Below, piece after piece: positions 22,279 to 29,897 of a stretch of DNA of 33,631 nucleotides. The notes beneath the pieces were generated by a model. The model was not told where the DNA came from. It did not search any database and saw nothing but the letters and a program-made list of their open reading frames with translations. The stretch lies in assembly GCA_045531335.1 (NCBI GenBank), contig JAZSDU010000027.1, positions 1 through 33,631 on the forward strand, written 5' to 3'. The stretch comes from CAG-452 sp045531335 (lineage in GTDB: Bacteria; Bacillota; Clostridia; TANB77; CAG-508). Numbering within the stretch: position 1 is the stretch's first letter; every line of letters begins with the position of its first letter. The position numbers and the translations under genes were made by a program.

Positions 22279-22325
22279 AAATCACTCCTTGATTTGATTA
22301 TATCTTAATCAAGAAGTGATTTCAA
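22279..22325 (-). promoter_or_regulatory. Promoter of the S66 operon with a 16-bp inverted repeat across it
   Basis: TTGAAA (22320-22325), a 17-bp spacer and TATAAT (22297-22302). An inverted repeat (22279-22294 with 22307-22322, one mismatch) is centred next to the -10 box. The transcript should start near 22290, inside the downstream arm, so the repeat acts as DNA (an operator) unless transcripts read through from upstream; then it would hide the RBS. Confidence 0.6.
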
Positions 22326-22331
22326 TGTTTT

Positions 22332-23343
22332 TTATTTTATTGCTTTTTTTGCAAATTCATTATTTACAATTACATCATATGGTGCTTTTTCTTTAAGCTC
22401 TCCTGCTTCTTGCATTACAGTTTGCAATCTATCAAAAGATTCTTGTTCTAAAACTGGAGTTTGGTTCCAAGCATCTATATCTTTATATCTTTGTATTGAA
22501 TTTGTAAGCATATCTAAGTCAGTATCTGGAAAAAAGCTTACTATTTTTTCTGCAATTTCTCTAGCTGTGTGTTCCTTTACCCAAGTTTGCCCTTTATATA
22601 CTGCATTTGTAAATCCTTGAATTATATCTGAATTGTTCTGTATATAGCTTTTCTTTGCAAAATATGCTGTGTATGGAATATCTCCTGATGCCTCTCCAAC
22701 TGATGCGACTATATATCCTTTTCCTTGTTCTTCTGTCATAGATGCAGTTGGCTCAAATAGTGTAACATAGTCTGCATTTCCTCCTGCAAATGCCCCTGCC
22801 ATAAGGTCAAATTTAATGCTATCATCTAAAACAACTTCTTTTTCAGTATCTATTCCATTTTGTTTTAATACATATTCAAATGTCATATAAGGTACTCCGG
22901 CCTTTTCTACCTGGAATTATAGTAGAACCTTTTAAATCTGTCCATTTAAAATCTTCATTTTGTTCTCTACTTACTAAAAACGAACCATCTCTTTTAGTCA
23001 TTTGTGCAAAAACTTCCATATAATCTTCTTTTCCTTCATTATATACATATATTGCTGCTTCTGGTCCTGCAAAACCTATATCACTTTGACCAGCAAGAAC
23101 TGCTGTCATAACTTTATCTGCACCTTGACCAGTTGTAAGTTCAATTTCCAAATTTTCTTCTGTAAAATACCCATTAGCAATTGCTACATATTGTGGTGCA
23201 TAAAAAACTGAACGTGTAACCTCATTTAATCTTATTGTTGTCATTCCTGTATCATTGTTGTCTCTATTTTTAACCAATACATAACCTATAATTCCACCAA
23301 CAATTACTAAGATTATAAGTATAGCTATAATAATTTTTTTCAA
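22332..23343 (-). CDS. NitT/TauT (SsuA-like) ABC importer substrate-binding protein, +1 frameshift at CGGA
   Basis: Periplasmic-binding-protein type 2 fold. The N-terminal 25 residues form a membrane segment without a lipobox Cys, so the protein is tethered by a helix rather than a lipid. Seen: FYAPQYVAIANGYFTEENLEIEL, GQSDIGFAGPEAAI and, after codon 148, an extra C at 22899. Plain reading gives CGG AGT and ends at 22876; skipping C gives GVPYMTFEYVLKQNGI, the expected family sequence (GGVPxMT). The full locus is 337 codons plus one base. The start is TTG at 23343, eight bases after AAAGGAG; the longer frame upstream lies inside a repeat and is rejected. The substrate is unknown (sulfonate-, nitrate- or thiamine-precursor-like). 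Confidence 0.85.
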
Positions 23344-23408
23344 AATTAAAACTCCTTTCGATTTTGTTTTGGATAAATTGTTTTTGTAGAAATATTTATT
23401 GCAAACAT

Positions 23409-23530
23409 TGTAGGGGACGCAGTCTTCGGCGTCCCGAAAAAACATTAATTGCGGGTCGCCCTGGATGCTAGCCCTGTTGGAGCTTTTGCTCCTTACAGGA
23501 GCTGTATGCATTAGCTGTGCGACCCCTACA
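23409..23530. repeat. Family A repeat copy 5, two-module form
   Basis: Module 1 is a GGGACGC/GCGTCCC hairpin. Module 2 is GGGTCGC/GCGACCC around a GAGC...GCTC inner stem. It is nearly the same as copy 6, with a compensating base-pair change in module 1. It shares its left flank (TATTTATTGC) with copy 3. Confidence 0.8.
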
Positions 23531-23565
23531 GATTTTAAAATAAATTTATTTCTCCATATTCCAAT

Positions 23566-24383
23566 CTATCCAAATTTTTTGGTTTTTAAAATTATTTTTT
23601 CTAGTAGGACTACCGCTTCATACATAATTGCTGCAACTATTGCAAGTATTACAACACTTGCCATTACTAAGTCAAGTTGGAATACCTGCCCTCCATATAC
23701 TATTAAGTATCCGAAGTCCTGCTTTAGATACTAAAAATTCCCCAGATATTACTCCAACTAATGAAAGTCCAATATTAACTTTAAGAGAATTTATAAATGT
23801 AGAAATATTTGCAGGTATAACAATTTTAGTTAAAAGCTGAAATCTGTTAGCATTAAAAGTTCTTGCCATTTTAATTTTTTCAGGGTCTGTATTTAAAAAT
23901 CCATTTAGTATTTCAAGAACCGTAACTATTAAAGAAATGGCCAATGCCATAGTTATAATTGCTCCGTGTCCCTGCCCCTACCCATATTATTATTACAGGT
24001 CCTAAGGCAATTTTAGGAAGACTATTTAATACTACTAAAAATGGTTCTGACACTTTTGATAAAAATTTAGACCACCATAATATTATTGCAATAATTACAC
24101 CAAGAAATGCTCCTGCCAAAAATCCAACAATTGTTTCATAACAAGTAATACCTAAATGCTCTAATAATCCATTTTGGGATAAATTCATAAATGTTTTAAG
24201 CATTCTAGATGGCTGACTTGTTATAAAACTATCAATTATTCCTTTATTTGCAAGCACTTCCCACAATACAATAAATAAAATTACTAAGATGATTTGGGTA
24301 GCTAATACACTTACTTTTGTAATAGTTATTTTTCTTAAATATTGTTTTCTTTCATTTGATTTACTTTTCTTTTGCATCCACAT
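23566..24383 (-). CDS. NitT/TauT ABC importer permease, two +1 frameshifts at CGGA
   Basis: Membrane subunit with about six hydrophobic helices (VLATQIILVILFIVLWEVLA near the start) and the EAA-type coupling loop with SLPKIALGPVIIIW. Two sites break the plain reading. After codon 139 an extra C (23966) lies between ACA and GGA; after codon 223 another (23713) lies between CTT and GGA. Skipping both gives GAIITMALAISL and GYLIVYGGQVFQLDLVMA, the conserved C-terminal family sequence, ending at TAG 23566. The length is 272 codons plus exactly two bases. It overlaps the ATPase gene by 23 bases; the second Met at 24377 is an alternative start with better RBS spacing. Confidence 0.87.
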
Positions 24384-25137
24384 CTAGCTCCTTCCATAAG
24401 CTATCAAAATATTTGCTAAATTTAGGACTTTTTCGTGCATTCATAGGGTCTCTATTTTCCATTTCAAAATTAATTGTATGAATTTTCTTTACGGTTGCTG
24501 GTCTTTTACTAAGTACAATTACTCTGTCTGACATACTTATTGCTTCTGAAATATCATGTGTTACCATTACAGTTGTTATATTTTCATTTCTTAGAATGCT
24601 ATAAATGTCTTTAGTTACCATTATTCTTGTTTGATAATCTAATGCCGAAAAAGCTTCGTCTAATAAAAGAATTTCTGGTCTAATTGCAAGGGTTCTAATT
24701 AATGCAACTCTTTGTCTCATTCCTCCTGATAGCTGAGTAGGATATTTATCTTTAAATTCATAAAGATTATATTTTTTTAATAATTCTTTAACATACTCTT
24801 CATTTTCTTTTGTTTTTCTATGTGTAATTTCTAACCCAAAAATAACATTATTATATATAGTTCTCCATTCTAGCAAACTATCTTTTTGCAACATATATCC
24901 AATTTTAGATGATACATTTTCTGTTTCAATTTCATCAATATAGATTTTTCCACTAGATTTATTTTCTAAACCTGCAATTATTGATAGTAATGTGGATTTT
25001 CCACATCCACTTGGTCCTATTATACTAACAAATTCTCCTTCTTCTACAGTAAAGTTTATATTCTTTAAAGCTTCTATTTCTCCATTCTTTGCTTGATATG
25101 TTTTGTTTATATTTTCTAATTTTAATACTTCCCTCAT
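24361..25137 (-). CDS. NitT/TauT-type ABC importer ATP-binding protein
   Basis: Energises the importer. Seen: Walker A GPSGCGKST (41-49), Q-loop QKDS near 84, signature LSGGMRQ (136-142), Walker B ILLLDEAFSALD with Glu161, and switch His194 in VTHD. The 258 residues are normal, with no CGG codon and no frameshift. First gene of the operon ATPase-permease-binding protein; the ATG follows AGGAGG. I see no clear promoter, but a family A repeat lies upstream. Confidence 0.93.
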   Translation of the reverse strand: MREVLKLENINKTYQAKNGEIEALKNINFTVEEGEFVSIIGPSGCGKSTLLSIIAGLENKSSGKIYIDEIETENVSSKIGYMLQKDSLLEWRTIYNNVIFGLEITHRKTKENEEYVKELLKKYNLYEFKDKYPTQLSGGMRQRVALIRTLAIRPEILLLDEAFSALDYQTRIMVTKDIYSILRNENITTVMVTHDISEAISMSDRVIVLSKRPATVKKIHTINFEMENRDPMNARKSPKFSKYFDSLWKELDVDAKEK

Positions 25138-25237
25138 GTCATTTCCTCCTACTATATTAATAATATATTCGAAGTTATGTTTATTGGTGTAAAATTTAGT
25201 TAGATAATTTATTGTTTGTGTAATTGATTTTTTTATT

Positions 25238-25363
25238 TGTAGGGGGCGCAGTCCTCGGCGCCCCGAAAATTAATTGTTTTTATGCGGGTCGCCCAAGATG
25301 CTAGCCCTGTTGGAGCTTTGCTCCTTACAGGAGCTGTATGTCTTTGGCTGTGCGACCCCTACA
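25238..25363. repeat. Family A repeat copy 6, two-module form
   Basis: Runs from TGTAGGGG at 25238 to CCCCTACA at 25363. Module 1 is GGGGCGC/GCGCCCC, where copy 5 has GGGACGC/GCGTCCC. It occupies the gap 25138-25458 between divergent ABC and purE genes; the remainder of that gap is the purE promoter and AT-rich sequence. Confidence 0.8.
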
Positions 25364-25394
25364 GATTTATTCATGTAAAATCCAAATCTTCCCC

Positions 25395-25423
25395 TTGTAT
25401 AATATGAATTTCTGTAATATAAT
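25395..25423 (+). promoter_or_regulatory. Promoter of purE
   Basis: TTGTAT (25395-25400), a 17-bp spacer and TATAAT (25418-25423). I see no purine riboswitch in the 35-nt leader. Confidence 0.55.
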
Positions 25424-25458
25424 TTATCTAGAATTTTATAGTTCGAGGAGGAAATTAA

Positions 25459-25968
25459 ATGGAAAATAATATTGATGTAGCAATAATTATGGGAAGTGAT
25501 TCTGATTTACCTATAATGAGTGATTCAGCAAAATTTTTAGAGGATATGGGAATTTCTTATGAAATGAAAATATTATCTGTACATAGATGTCCGGATGAAG
25601 CAATTGATTATGCAAAAGGTCTTAAAGAAAGAAATGTAAAAGTAATTATAGCAGGAGCTGGTGGTGCTGCTCATTTGCCTGGAATATTTGCAGCAGTAAA
25701 TACATGTCCAGTAATTGGAGTTCCAATTCATTCTAAAACTTTAAGTGGAGTAGATTCTCTTTATTCTATTGTACAAATGCCTTCAGGTATTCCTGTTGCA
25801 ACAGTAGCAATAAATGGAGCAAAAAATGCTGCAATTTTAGCTGCTCAAATAATAGGTGCATCAAATGCAGAAATTCAAAATAAAATAGCTGATTTCAAAT
25901 CTTCTTTAAAAGATGGAGTTATTAAAAAAGATGCTAAATTACAAGAAGTTGGGTATGAAAATTATTAA
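25459..25968 (+). CDS. purE: 5-(carboxyamino)imidazole ribonucleotide mutase, class I
   Basis: Purine synthesis step converting N5-CAIR to CAIR. Seen: GSDSDLPIM (12-20), SVHRCPDEA with the catalytic His, AGAGGAAHLPGIFAA, and MPSGIPVATVAINGAKNAA. The length of 169 residues and the motifs indicate the class I (bacterial mutase) type rather than the class II carboxylase. The ATG follows GAGGAGG. It is a single-gene unit that ends two bases before a 72-bp family B hairpin and faces mreC. Confidence 0.94.
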   Translation: MENNIDVAIIMGSDSDLPIMSDSAKFLEDMGISYEMKILSVHRCPDEAIDYAKGLKERNVKVIIAGAGGAAHLPGIFAAVNTCPVIGVPIHSKTLSGVDSLYSIVQMPSGIPVATVAINGAKNAAILAAQIIGASNAEIQNKIADFKSSLKDGVIKKDAKLQEVGYENY

Positions 25969-25970
25969 AA

Positions 25971-26042
25971 TAGACTAAAAGGGACAGACCCCAAAAGTCT
26001 ACAGTAAATTGTAGACTTTTGGGGTCTGTCCCCTTTAGTCTA
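25971..26042. repeat. Family B double palindrome acting as a bidirectional terminator
   Basis: Arms of 32 bp (25971-26002 with 26011-26042) with one mismatch and an 8-nt loop. Each arm contains the GGGACAGACCCC core. It lies between the purE stop and the mreC stop. Confidence 0.85.
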
Positions 26043-26859
26043 TTATTCAGTTATAACTAGTACAGTTTCTAATTTCGAAAAATCTACTGCTGTTTCTACA
26101 ATTGCATATCTATCTGTTATATTTTTTGATTCTATTATTTGTGATATTTTACCTATTAATATACCTTTTGGATAAATTCCGCCTATTCCGGAAGTTTCTA
26201 TTGAGTCCTCCATTACTAAATCTGCATCTGTCGGAATATACATCAGCTTTAATGTATCACTGCTTCCGAAGTATTCCTTTTGTAACTACACTATCTCTTG
26301 ATGTGCTAATAGATGCACTAATACTGCATGACGGATCTATAATTGGTTTTATTTTTGATGTGTTGTTAGTAGTAGATACTACATATCCAACTAATCCTTC
26401 TGTTGTAATTACTGGCATATTTTCTGCTATTCCGTCATTACTTCCTACATTTATTATCATTGTATCACTTAAATTACTTATATCTTTATTTATAATATAT
26501 GCTGGAACAGTTGTATAATCTGAATATTTTTCAGTCATATTATTATATGATCTTAATGTTGCATTTTCCGCCTTTATTATTTCTAACTCTCTTAATTGTT
26601 CTTCTAATTCTTTATTTTTTGCAATTAATTCTTGATTTTCTGATTTTAAATTATTTATATCTTGAAAAAATGAATCATTACCAGCTAACTTGTTTTTTAA
26701 GTATGTCAATCCATTTTGAATTGGCATAACTAATTTATTAAAAAATCCTTCTGCTCCAGAAAGTTTTTTCATATCAACATTGGTAAGCAATACTAGTATA
26801 ATTAGAATAATTACTGTAATAATTATTCCTATAATCCCTACTTTTTTGTTTTTGTACAC
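26043..26859 (-). CDS. mreC: Rod shape-determining protein MreC, +1 frameshift at CGGA
   Basis: Scaffold of the elongasome, linking MreB to cell-wall synthesis. Seen: a membrane helix (8-28), a coiled coil (about 65-105, NLKSENQELIAKNKELEEQL) and the beta-domain (SDTMIINVGSNDGIAENMPVITTEGLVGYVV). After codon 197 an extra C (26268) lies between CTT and GGA. The plain frame stops at 26257; skipping C gives GSSDTLKLMYIPTDADLVM and a normal C-terminus to 26043. The locus is 272 codons plus one base. The start is GTG at 26859, after AAAGGG. No mreD follows: a hairpin and convergent purE come next. Confidence 0.88.
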
Positions 26860-26896
26860 TCTTATTAACCCTTTCTTATTTAGAATATTTTATAGT

Positions 26897-27937
26897 TTAT
26901 CTATATTTTCTTGCATTTACTAATACATTTTTTAATCTTTCTAAATCTTCTAAAGTTTTTCCTGTACCCTTTACAACACATTCCAGTGGATTTTCTGCTA
27001 TATATACTGGCATTCCTGTTCTTTGACTTAATAATTTGTCTAAGTTTTTAATTAATGCTCCTCCACCTGCTAAAACTATACCTTTTTCTACTATATCTGA
27101 TGCAAGTTCTGGTGGTGTTTTTTCTAATGTTGTTTTTACTATTTCTACTATCTCATTGATTGAATCCTTCATTGCTTCTTGAATTTGGCTTGATGTTACA
27201 ATAACATTTCTTGGAAGTCCATTACTTAAATCTCTACCTCTAATTTCCATGCTCATTTCTGTCATAAGAGGAAGAGCGCAACCTATTTCTGTTTTTATTT
27301 CTTCTGCTGTTGTTTCTCCTATAGCTAGTCCCATTTCTCTTTTTATATAATTAATTATATCTTCATCAAGTTCATCTCCAGCTATTCTTAGTGAATGACT
27401 TACAACCACTCCTCCTAATGAAATAACTGCAACTTCTGTAGTTCCTCCACCAATATCTACTATAATATTTCCGGTTGGTTCAGCAACATCTAAACTTGCT
27501 CCAATTGCTGCTGCCATAGGTTCTTCTACTAGGTATACTTCTCTTGCTCCTGCTGCAAGTATTGACTCTTCTACTGCTCTTTCTTCAACTTCTGTAATTC
27601 CTGATGGAACACCAACTACTACTCTTGGTTTTCCTGCGTTATATCTTTGACATACTTTTGTAACTATGTTTTTAAGCATTAATTTAGTTGCTGTAAAATC
27701 TGCAATAACTCCATCTTTTAATGGTCTTACAGCTTTTATTGTCTCTGGTGTTCTTCCAAGCATTTCTTTTGCTTCATAACCTGTAGCAAGGATGTTTCCA
27801 CTTCTTCTATCAATTGCAACAACAGATGGTTCTTTTAATATTACTCCTTTTCCTTTAAGTGTTACTAGAGTATTTGCTGTCCCTAAATCAATTCCTATAT
27901 CTTTTGAATTTAAATTAAATAATTTCATTATTTTCAC
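26897..27937 (-). CDS. mreB: Rod shape-determining protein MreB, actin-like ATPase
   Basis: Forms membrane filaments that guide cell-wall elongation. Seen: phosphate-1 loop GIDLGTANTLV near residue 15, the EEPMAAAIGA connection, phosphate-2 IVDIGGGTTEVAV, and the adenosine motif GIVLAGGGALIKNLD. Its GTG start (27937) overlaps the radC stop as GTGA, which implies coupling; an ATG three codons further in (27928) is the alternative. mreC starts 37 bases downstream of its stop. Confidence 0.95.
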   Translation of the reverse strand: MKIMKLFNLNSKDIGIDLGTANTLVTLKGKGVILKEPSVVAIDRRSGNILATGYEAKEMLGRTPETIKAVRPLKDGVIADFTATKLMLKNIVTKVCQRYNAGKPRVVVGVPSGITEVEERAVEESILAAGAREVYLVEEPMAAAIGASLDVAEPTGNIIVDIGGGTTEVAVISLGGVVVSHSLRIAGDELDEDIINYIKREMGLAIGETTAEEIKTEIGCALPLMTEMSMEIRGRDLSNGLPRNVIVTSSQIQEAMKDSINEIVEIVKTTLEKTPPELASDIVEKGIVLAGGGALIKNLDKLLSQRTGMPVYIAENPLECVVKGTGKTLEDLERLKNVLVNARKYR

Positions 27938-28629
27938 TTTTCCTTTCCCATTAATATACTCTCATATGTTCCATCTCCTATTACTACATGATCTAAAAGT
28001 TGTATCCCCATAATGTCTGCACACTCATAGATTCTATCAGTAATCCTAAAATCCTCTTTGCTAGGTTTTGAATCACCGCTTGGATGATTATGAACAAGTA
28101 TTATCTTTGGTGCACCTATCTTTATTGCCTCTGAAAGAACTTCCTTAGGCTCTATACATGCAAAATTTGTTCCTCCAAATGCTACATTCATTATTCTTTG
28201 TACTATATTTTTATTGTTAAGAATAATAACTTTAGCAATTTCTCTTTTTTCATATCTTAATTCTGGCATCATAAGATCGGCAACATCTTTTGTACTTTTA
28301 ATCTTTATCTTATCTTTATGAATAGGTTTAGATATCCTTTTAGTTAATTCTCCTATAGCCTTTAATTGTATAGCCTTTACTTTGCCTATCCCTTTTATTC
28401 TCATAAATTCTTCTATTGAAGTATTGCATAAAAACTTCAAATTTTGCTCTTCTTTTGAATTATTTAGCTTTAGTACTCTATTTGCTATTGATACAGAATT
28501 TTCTTCTTTTGTTCCACTTTTTATTATTATTGCCAAAAGTTCTGCATTAGATAACATTTCTGGTCCATATAACTCTAATTTTTCATATGGTCTTTCTGAT
28601 ATCGGGAGCTCTTTCATTTTTAATTTCAT
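27934..28629 (-). CDS. radC: DNA repair protein RadC (JAB/JAMM family)
   Basis: Seen: an N-terminal helix-hairpin-helix (FMRIKGIGKVKAIQLKA) and the C-terminal JAMM metal motif HNHPSGDSKPSKEDFRITDRI followed by LLDHVVIGDG. The length of 231 residues is normal. A repair role was proposed historically but the biochemical function remains open. The ATG follows AAAGGA. It leads the conserved Firmicutes cluster radC-mreB-mreC. Confidence 0.92.
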   Translation of the reverse strand: MKLKMKELPISERPYEKLELYGPEMLSNAELLAIIIKSGTKEENSVSIANRVLKLNNSKEEQNLKFLCNTSIEEFMRIKGIGKVKAIQLKAIGELTKRISKPIHKDKIKIKSTKDVADLMMPELRYEKREIAKVIILNNKNIVQRIMNVAFGGTNFACIEPKEVLSEAIKIGAPKIILVHNHPSGDSKPSKEDFRITDRIYECADIMGIQLLDHVVIGDGTYESILMGKEK

Positions 28630-28705
28630 AATAAAATCCTTTCAAAATTAAATTTTTGCCCCCTCAAAATTTACTGCAAGTTAATTTTGTATTTTCATTA
28701 TTTGC

Positions 28706-28760
28706 TATGGGCGCAGTTTGGTCTTTCTTACGGGTATTCCTAACCGACAACGCCCCTACA
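28706..28760. repeat. Family A repeat copy 7, shortened
   Basis: Left GGGCGCAG, right CGCCCCTACA, with a diverged centre. It lies between radC and the DUF4321 gene. Confidence 0.55.
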
Positions 28761-28769
28761 TGTTATAAA

Positions 28770-29027
28770 TCAAATTTTCCTATATATAAATATTGCTAAT
28801 GCCATTCCTATAATACTAGCTATATTTATTTTAAACATTAACCCAAATGTTATTGTAATAACATTTAAATCTAATTCGATTGGACTTGCTAATCCGAAAC
28901 TTTCTCCATATGATAGCCACCATAGCCAATCTACTTTAGCTGCAAATTCGCCAAGTAACCCTCCTACTACTAGTCCTGATAATAAAAAAACTAATAATAT
29001 CCATATATTCTTGTCTTTTGTTGCCAT
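28770..29027 (-). CDS. DUF4321 family small membrane protein, 85 residues
   Basis: Two hydrophobic helices (about 8-28 and 56-82) flank a loop with a Trp-rich DWLWWLSYG stretch. Short proteins of this type (DUF4321) lie beside the radC-mreBC cluster in many Clostridia; their function is unknown. The ATG follows AAAGGAGG. The N-terminal KDKNIWILLVFLLSGLVVGGLLGE is a typical family start. Confidence 0.75.
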   Translation of the reverse strand: MATKDKNIWILLVFLLSGLVVGGLLGEFAAKVDWLWWLSYGESFGLASPIELDLNVITITFGLMFKINIASIIGMALAIFIYRKI

Positions 29028-29175
29028 GTATATTCCTCCTTTTGTTAATACTCATACATTATATATTTTTTTAGGCTAATTTTCAAGAGATTTAATAAAT
29101 TAAACAAATTACTAGCAACAATTCTAATCTATTTAAATATAATATAATAAATTTCCATATTTTTGTCATTTAAAA

Positions 29176-29197
29176 ATTATAACCTTGGTGTTATAAT
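29176..29197 (+). promoter_or_regulatory. Perfect palindrome upstream of mecA
   Basis: ATTATAAC (29176-29183) and GTTATAAT (29190-29197) around CTTGGT. Its right arm contains a TATAAT, so it may be an operator over the -10 box; a TATACT at 29203 is an alternative -10. It does not match the CtsR operator. Confidence 0.45.
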
Positions 29198-29231
29198 TAA
29201 ATTATACTTATATTAATGGAGGTAATTTATT

Positions 29232-29850
29232 TTGCAAATTGAAAAACTTACTGAAAATAAAATTAGGATAACACTAAACACTCAAGACCTAGAAAAAAAT
29301 AATATAGACTTACATTCATTTATGTCTAATTCTCCTGAATCTCAAGATTTATTTTGCAATGTTTTAGATAGAGCAGAAAAAGAAATAGGATTTATAACAA
29401 AAGATTATAAATTAATTATAGAAGCTTTAGCTGTTCCTGAACGGAGTTTTTATTTTAACTGTTACTCGAATTGTTCCTGAAAGGGATATAAAGAAAAAAT
29501 TAAAAGCTAAAAGAAAAACAATTAATATTCCTACTAATTTATGCATATATGCTTTTAATACATTTGATGAATATTTAGAATTTTGCACATTTTTACCTAA
29601 ACATGAAAAAAATACATATACATTTTTAAAAAAATCATCTTTATATCTGTATAAATCAAAATATTATTTATGTTTACATATAAATGAAAAAGATGCAAAT
29701 TCTTTTAAATCAATTCATTACTCAATTATAGAATTTGGATCTCATATTAATAATTCTGAATTGTTTGAAAGTAAATTAAAAGAATATGGAAAAGTAATTT
29801 TTAAAACAAATGCTATTAATAATTGTATAAAGCATTTTGGTAATATTTAA
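29232..29850 (+). CDS. mecA: Adaptor protein MecA, +1 frameshift at CGGA
   Basis: MecA delivers substrates to the ClpCP protease. Seen: the N-terminal MQIEKLTENKIRITLNTQDLEKNNIDLHSFM and DLFCNVLDRAEKEIGF, an acid/Lys linker, and the C-terminal domain (LCIYAFNTFDEYLEFCTFLP ... LYLYKSKYYLCLHI ... EYGKVI). After codon 70 an extra C (29442) lies between GAA and GGA. Plain reading ends at 29480; skipping C gives VPEGVFILTVTRIVPERD and runs to TAA at 29850. The locus is 206 codons plus one base (205 residues). The start is TTG, nine bases after GGAGG. Confidence 0.85.
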
Positions 29851-29861
29851 AATTGTAAAAC

Positions 29862-29885
29862 AAAAACCAGCTTTCGCTGGTTTTT
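29862..29885. terminator. Bidirectional terminator between mecA and the M23 gene
   Basis: Perfect 10-bp stem AAAAACCAGC/GCTGGTTTTT with loop TTTC. Confidence 0.85.
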
Positions 29886-29897
29886 ATTAATTTTATA

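Noticed and set aside
23344..23511. N-terminal extension of the ABC binding protein starting at 23511
   Set aside because: It reads through a family A repeat and has no RBS. The TTG at 23343 has AAAGGAG at the right distance and begins the membrane segment.
5345..29442. Homopolymer sequencing error or classical slippery-site frameshifting as the cause of the CGGA sites
   Set aside because: None of the six lies in a homopolymer run (at most CC), the codons upstream differ and do not allow P-site re-pairing, and no common stimulatory stem or stop codon follows. A motif-specific technical error is still possible and is stated in the finding.
5325..29480. The five interrupted genes as ordinary pseudogenes
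   Set aside because: Each has exactly one kind of lesion (C before GGA), no other stop or deletion, and downstream sequence conserved to the normal end. Random decay would give varied lesions.
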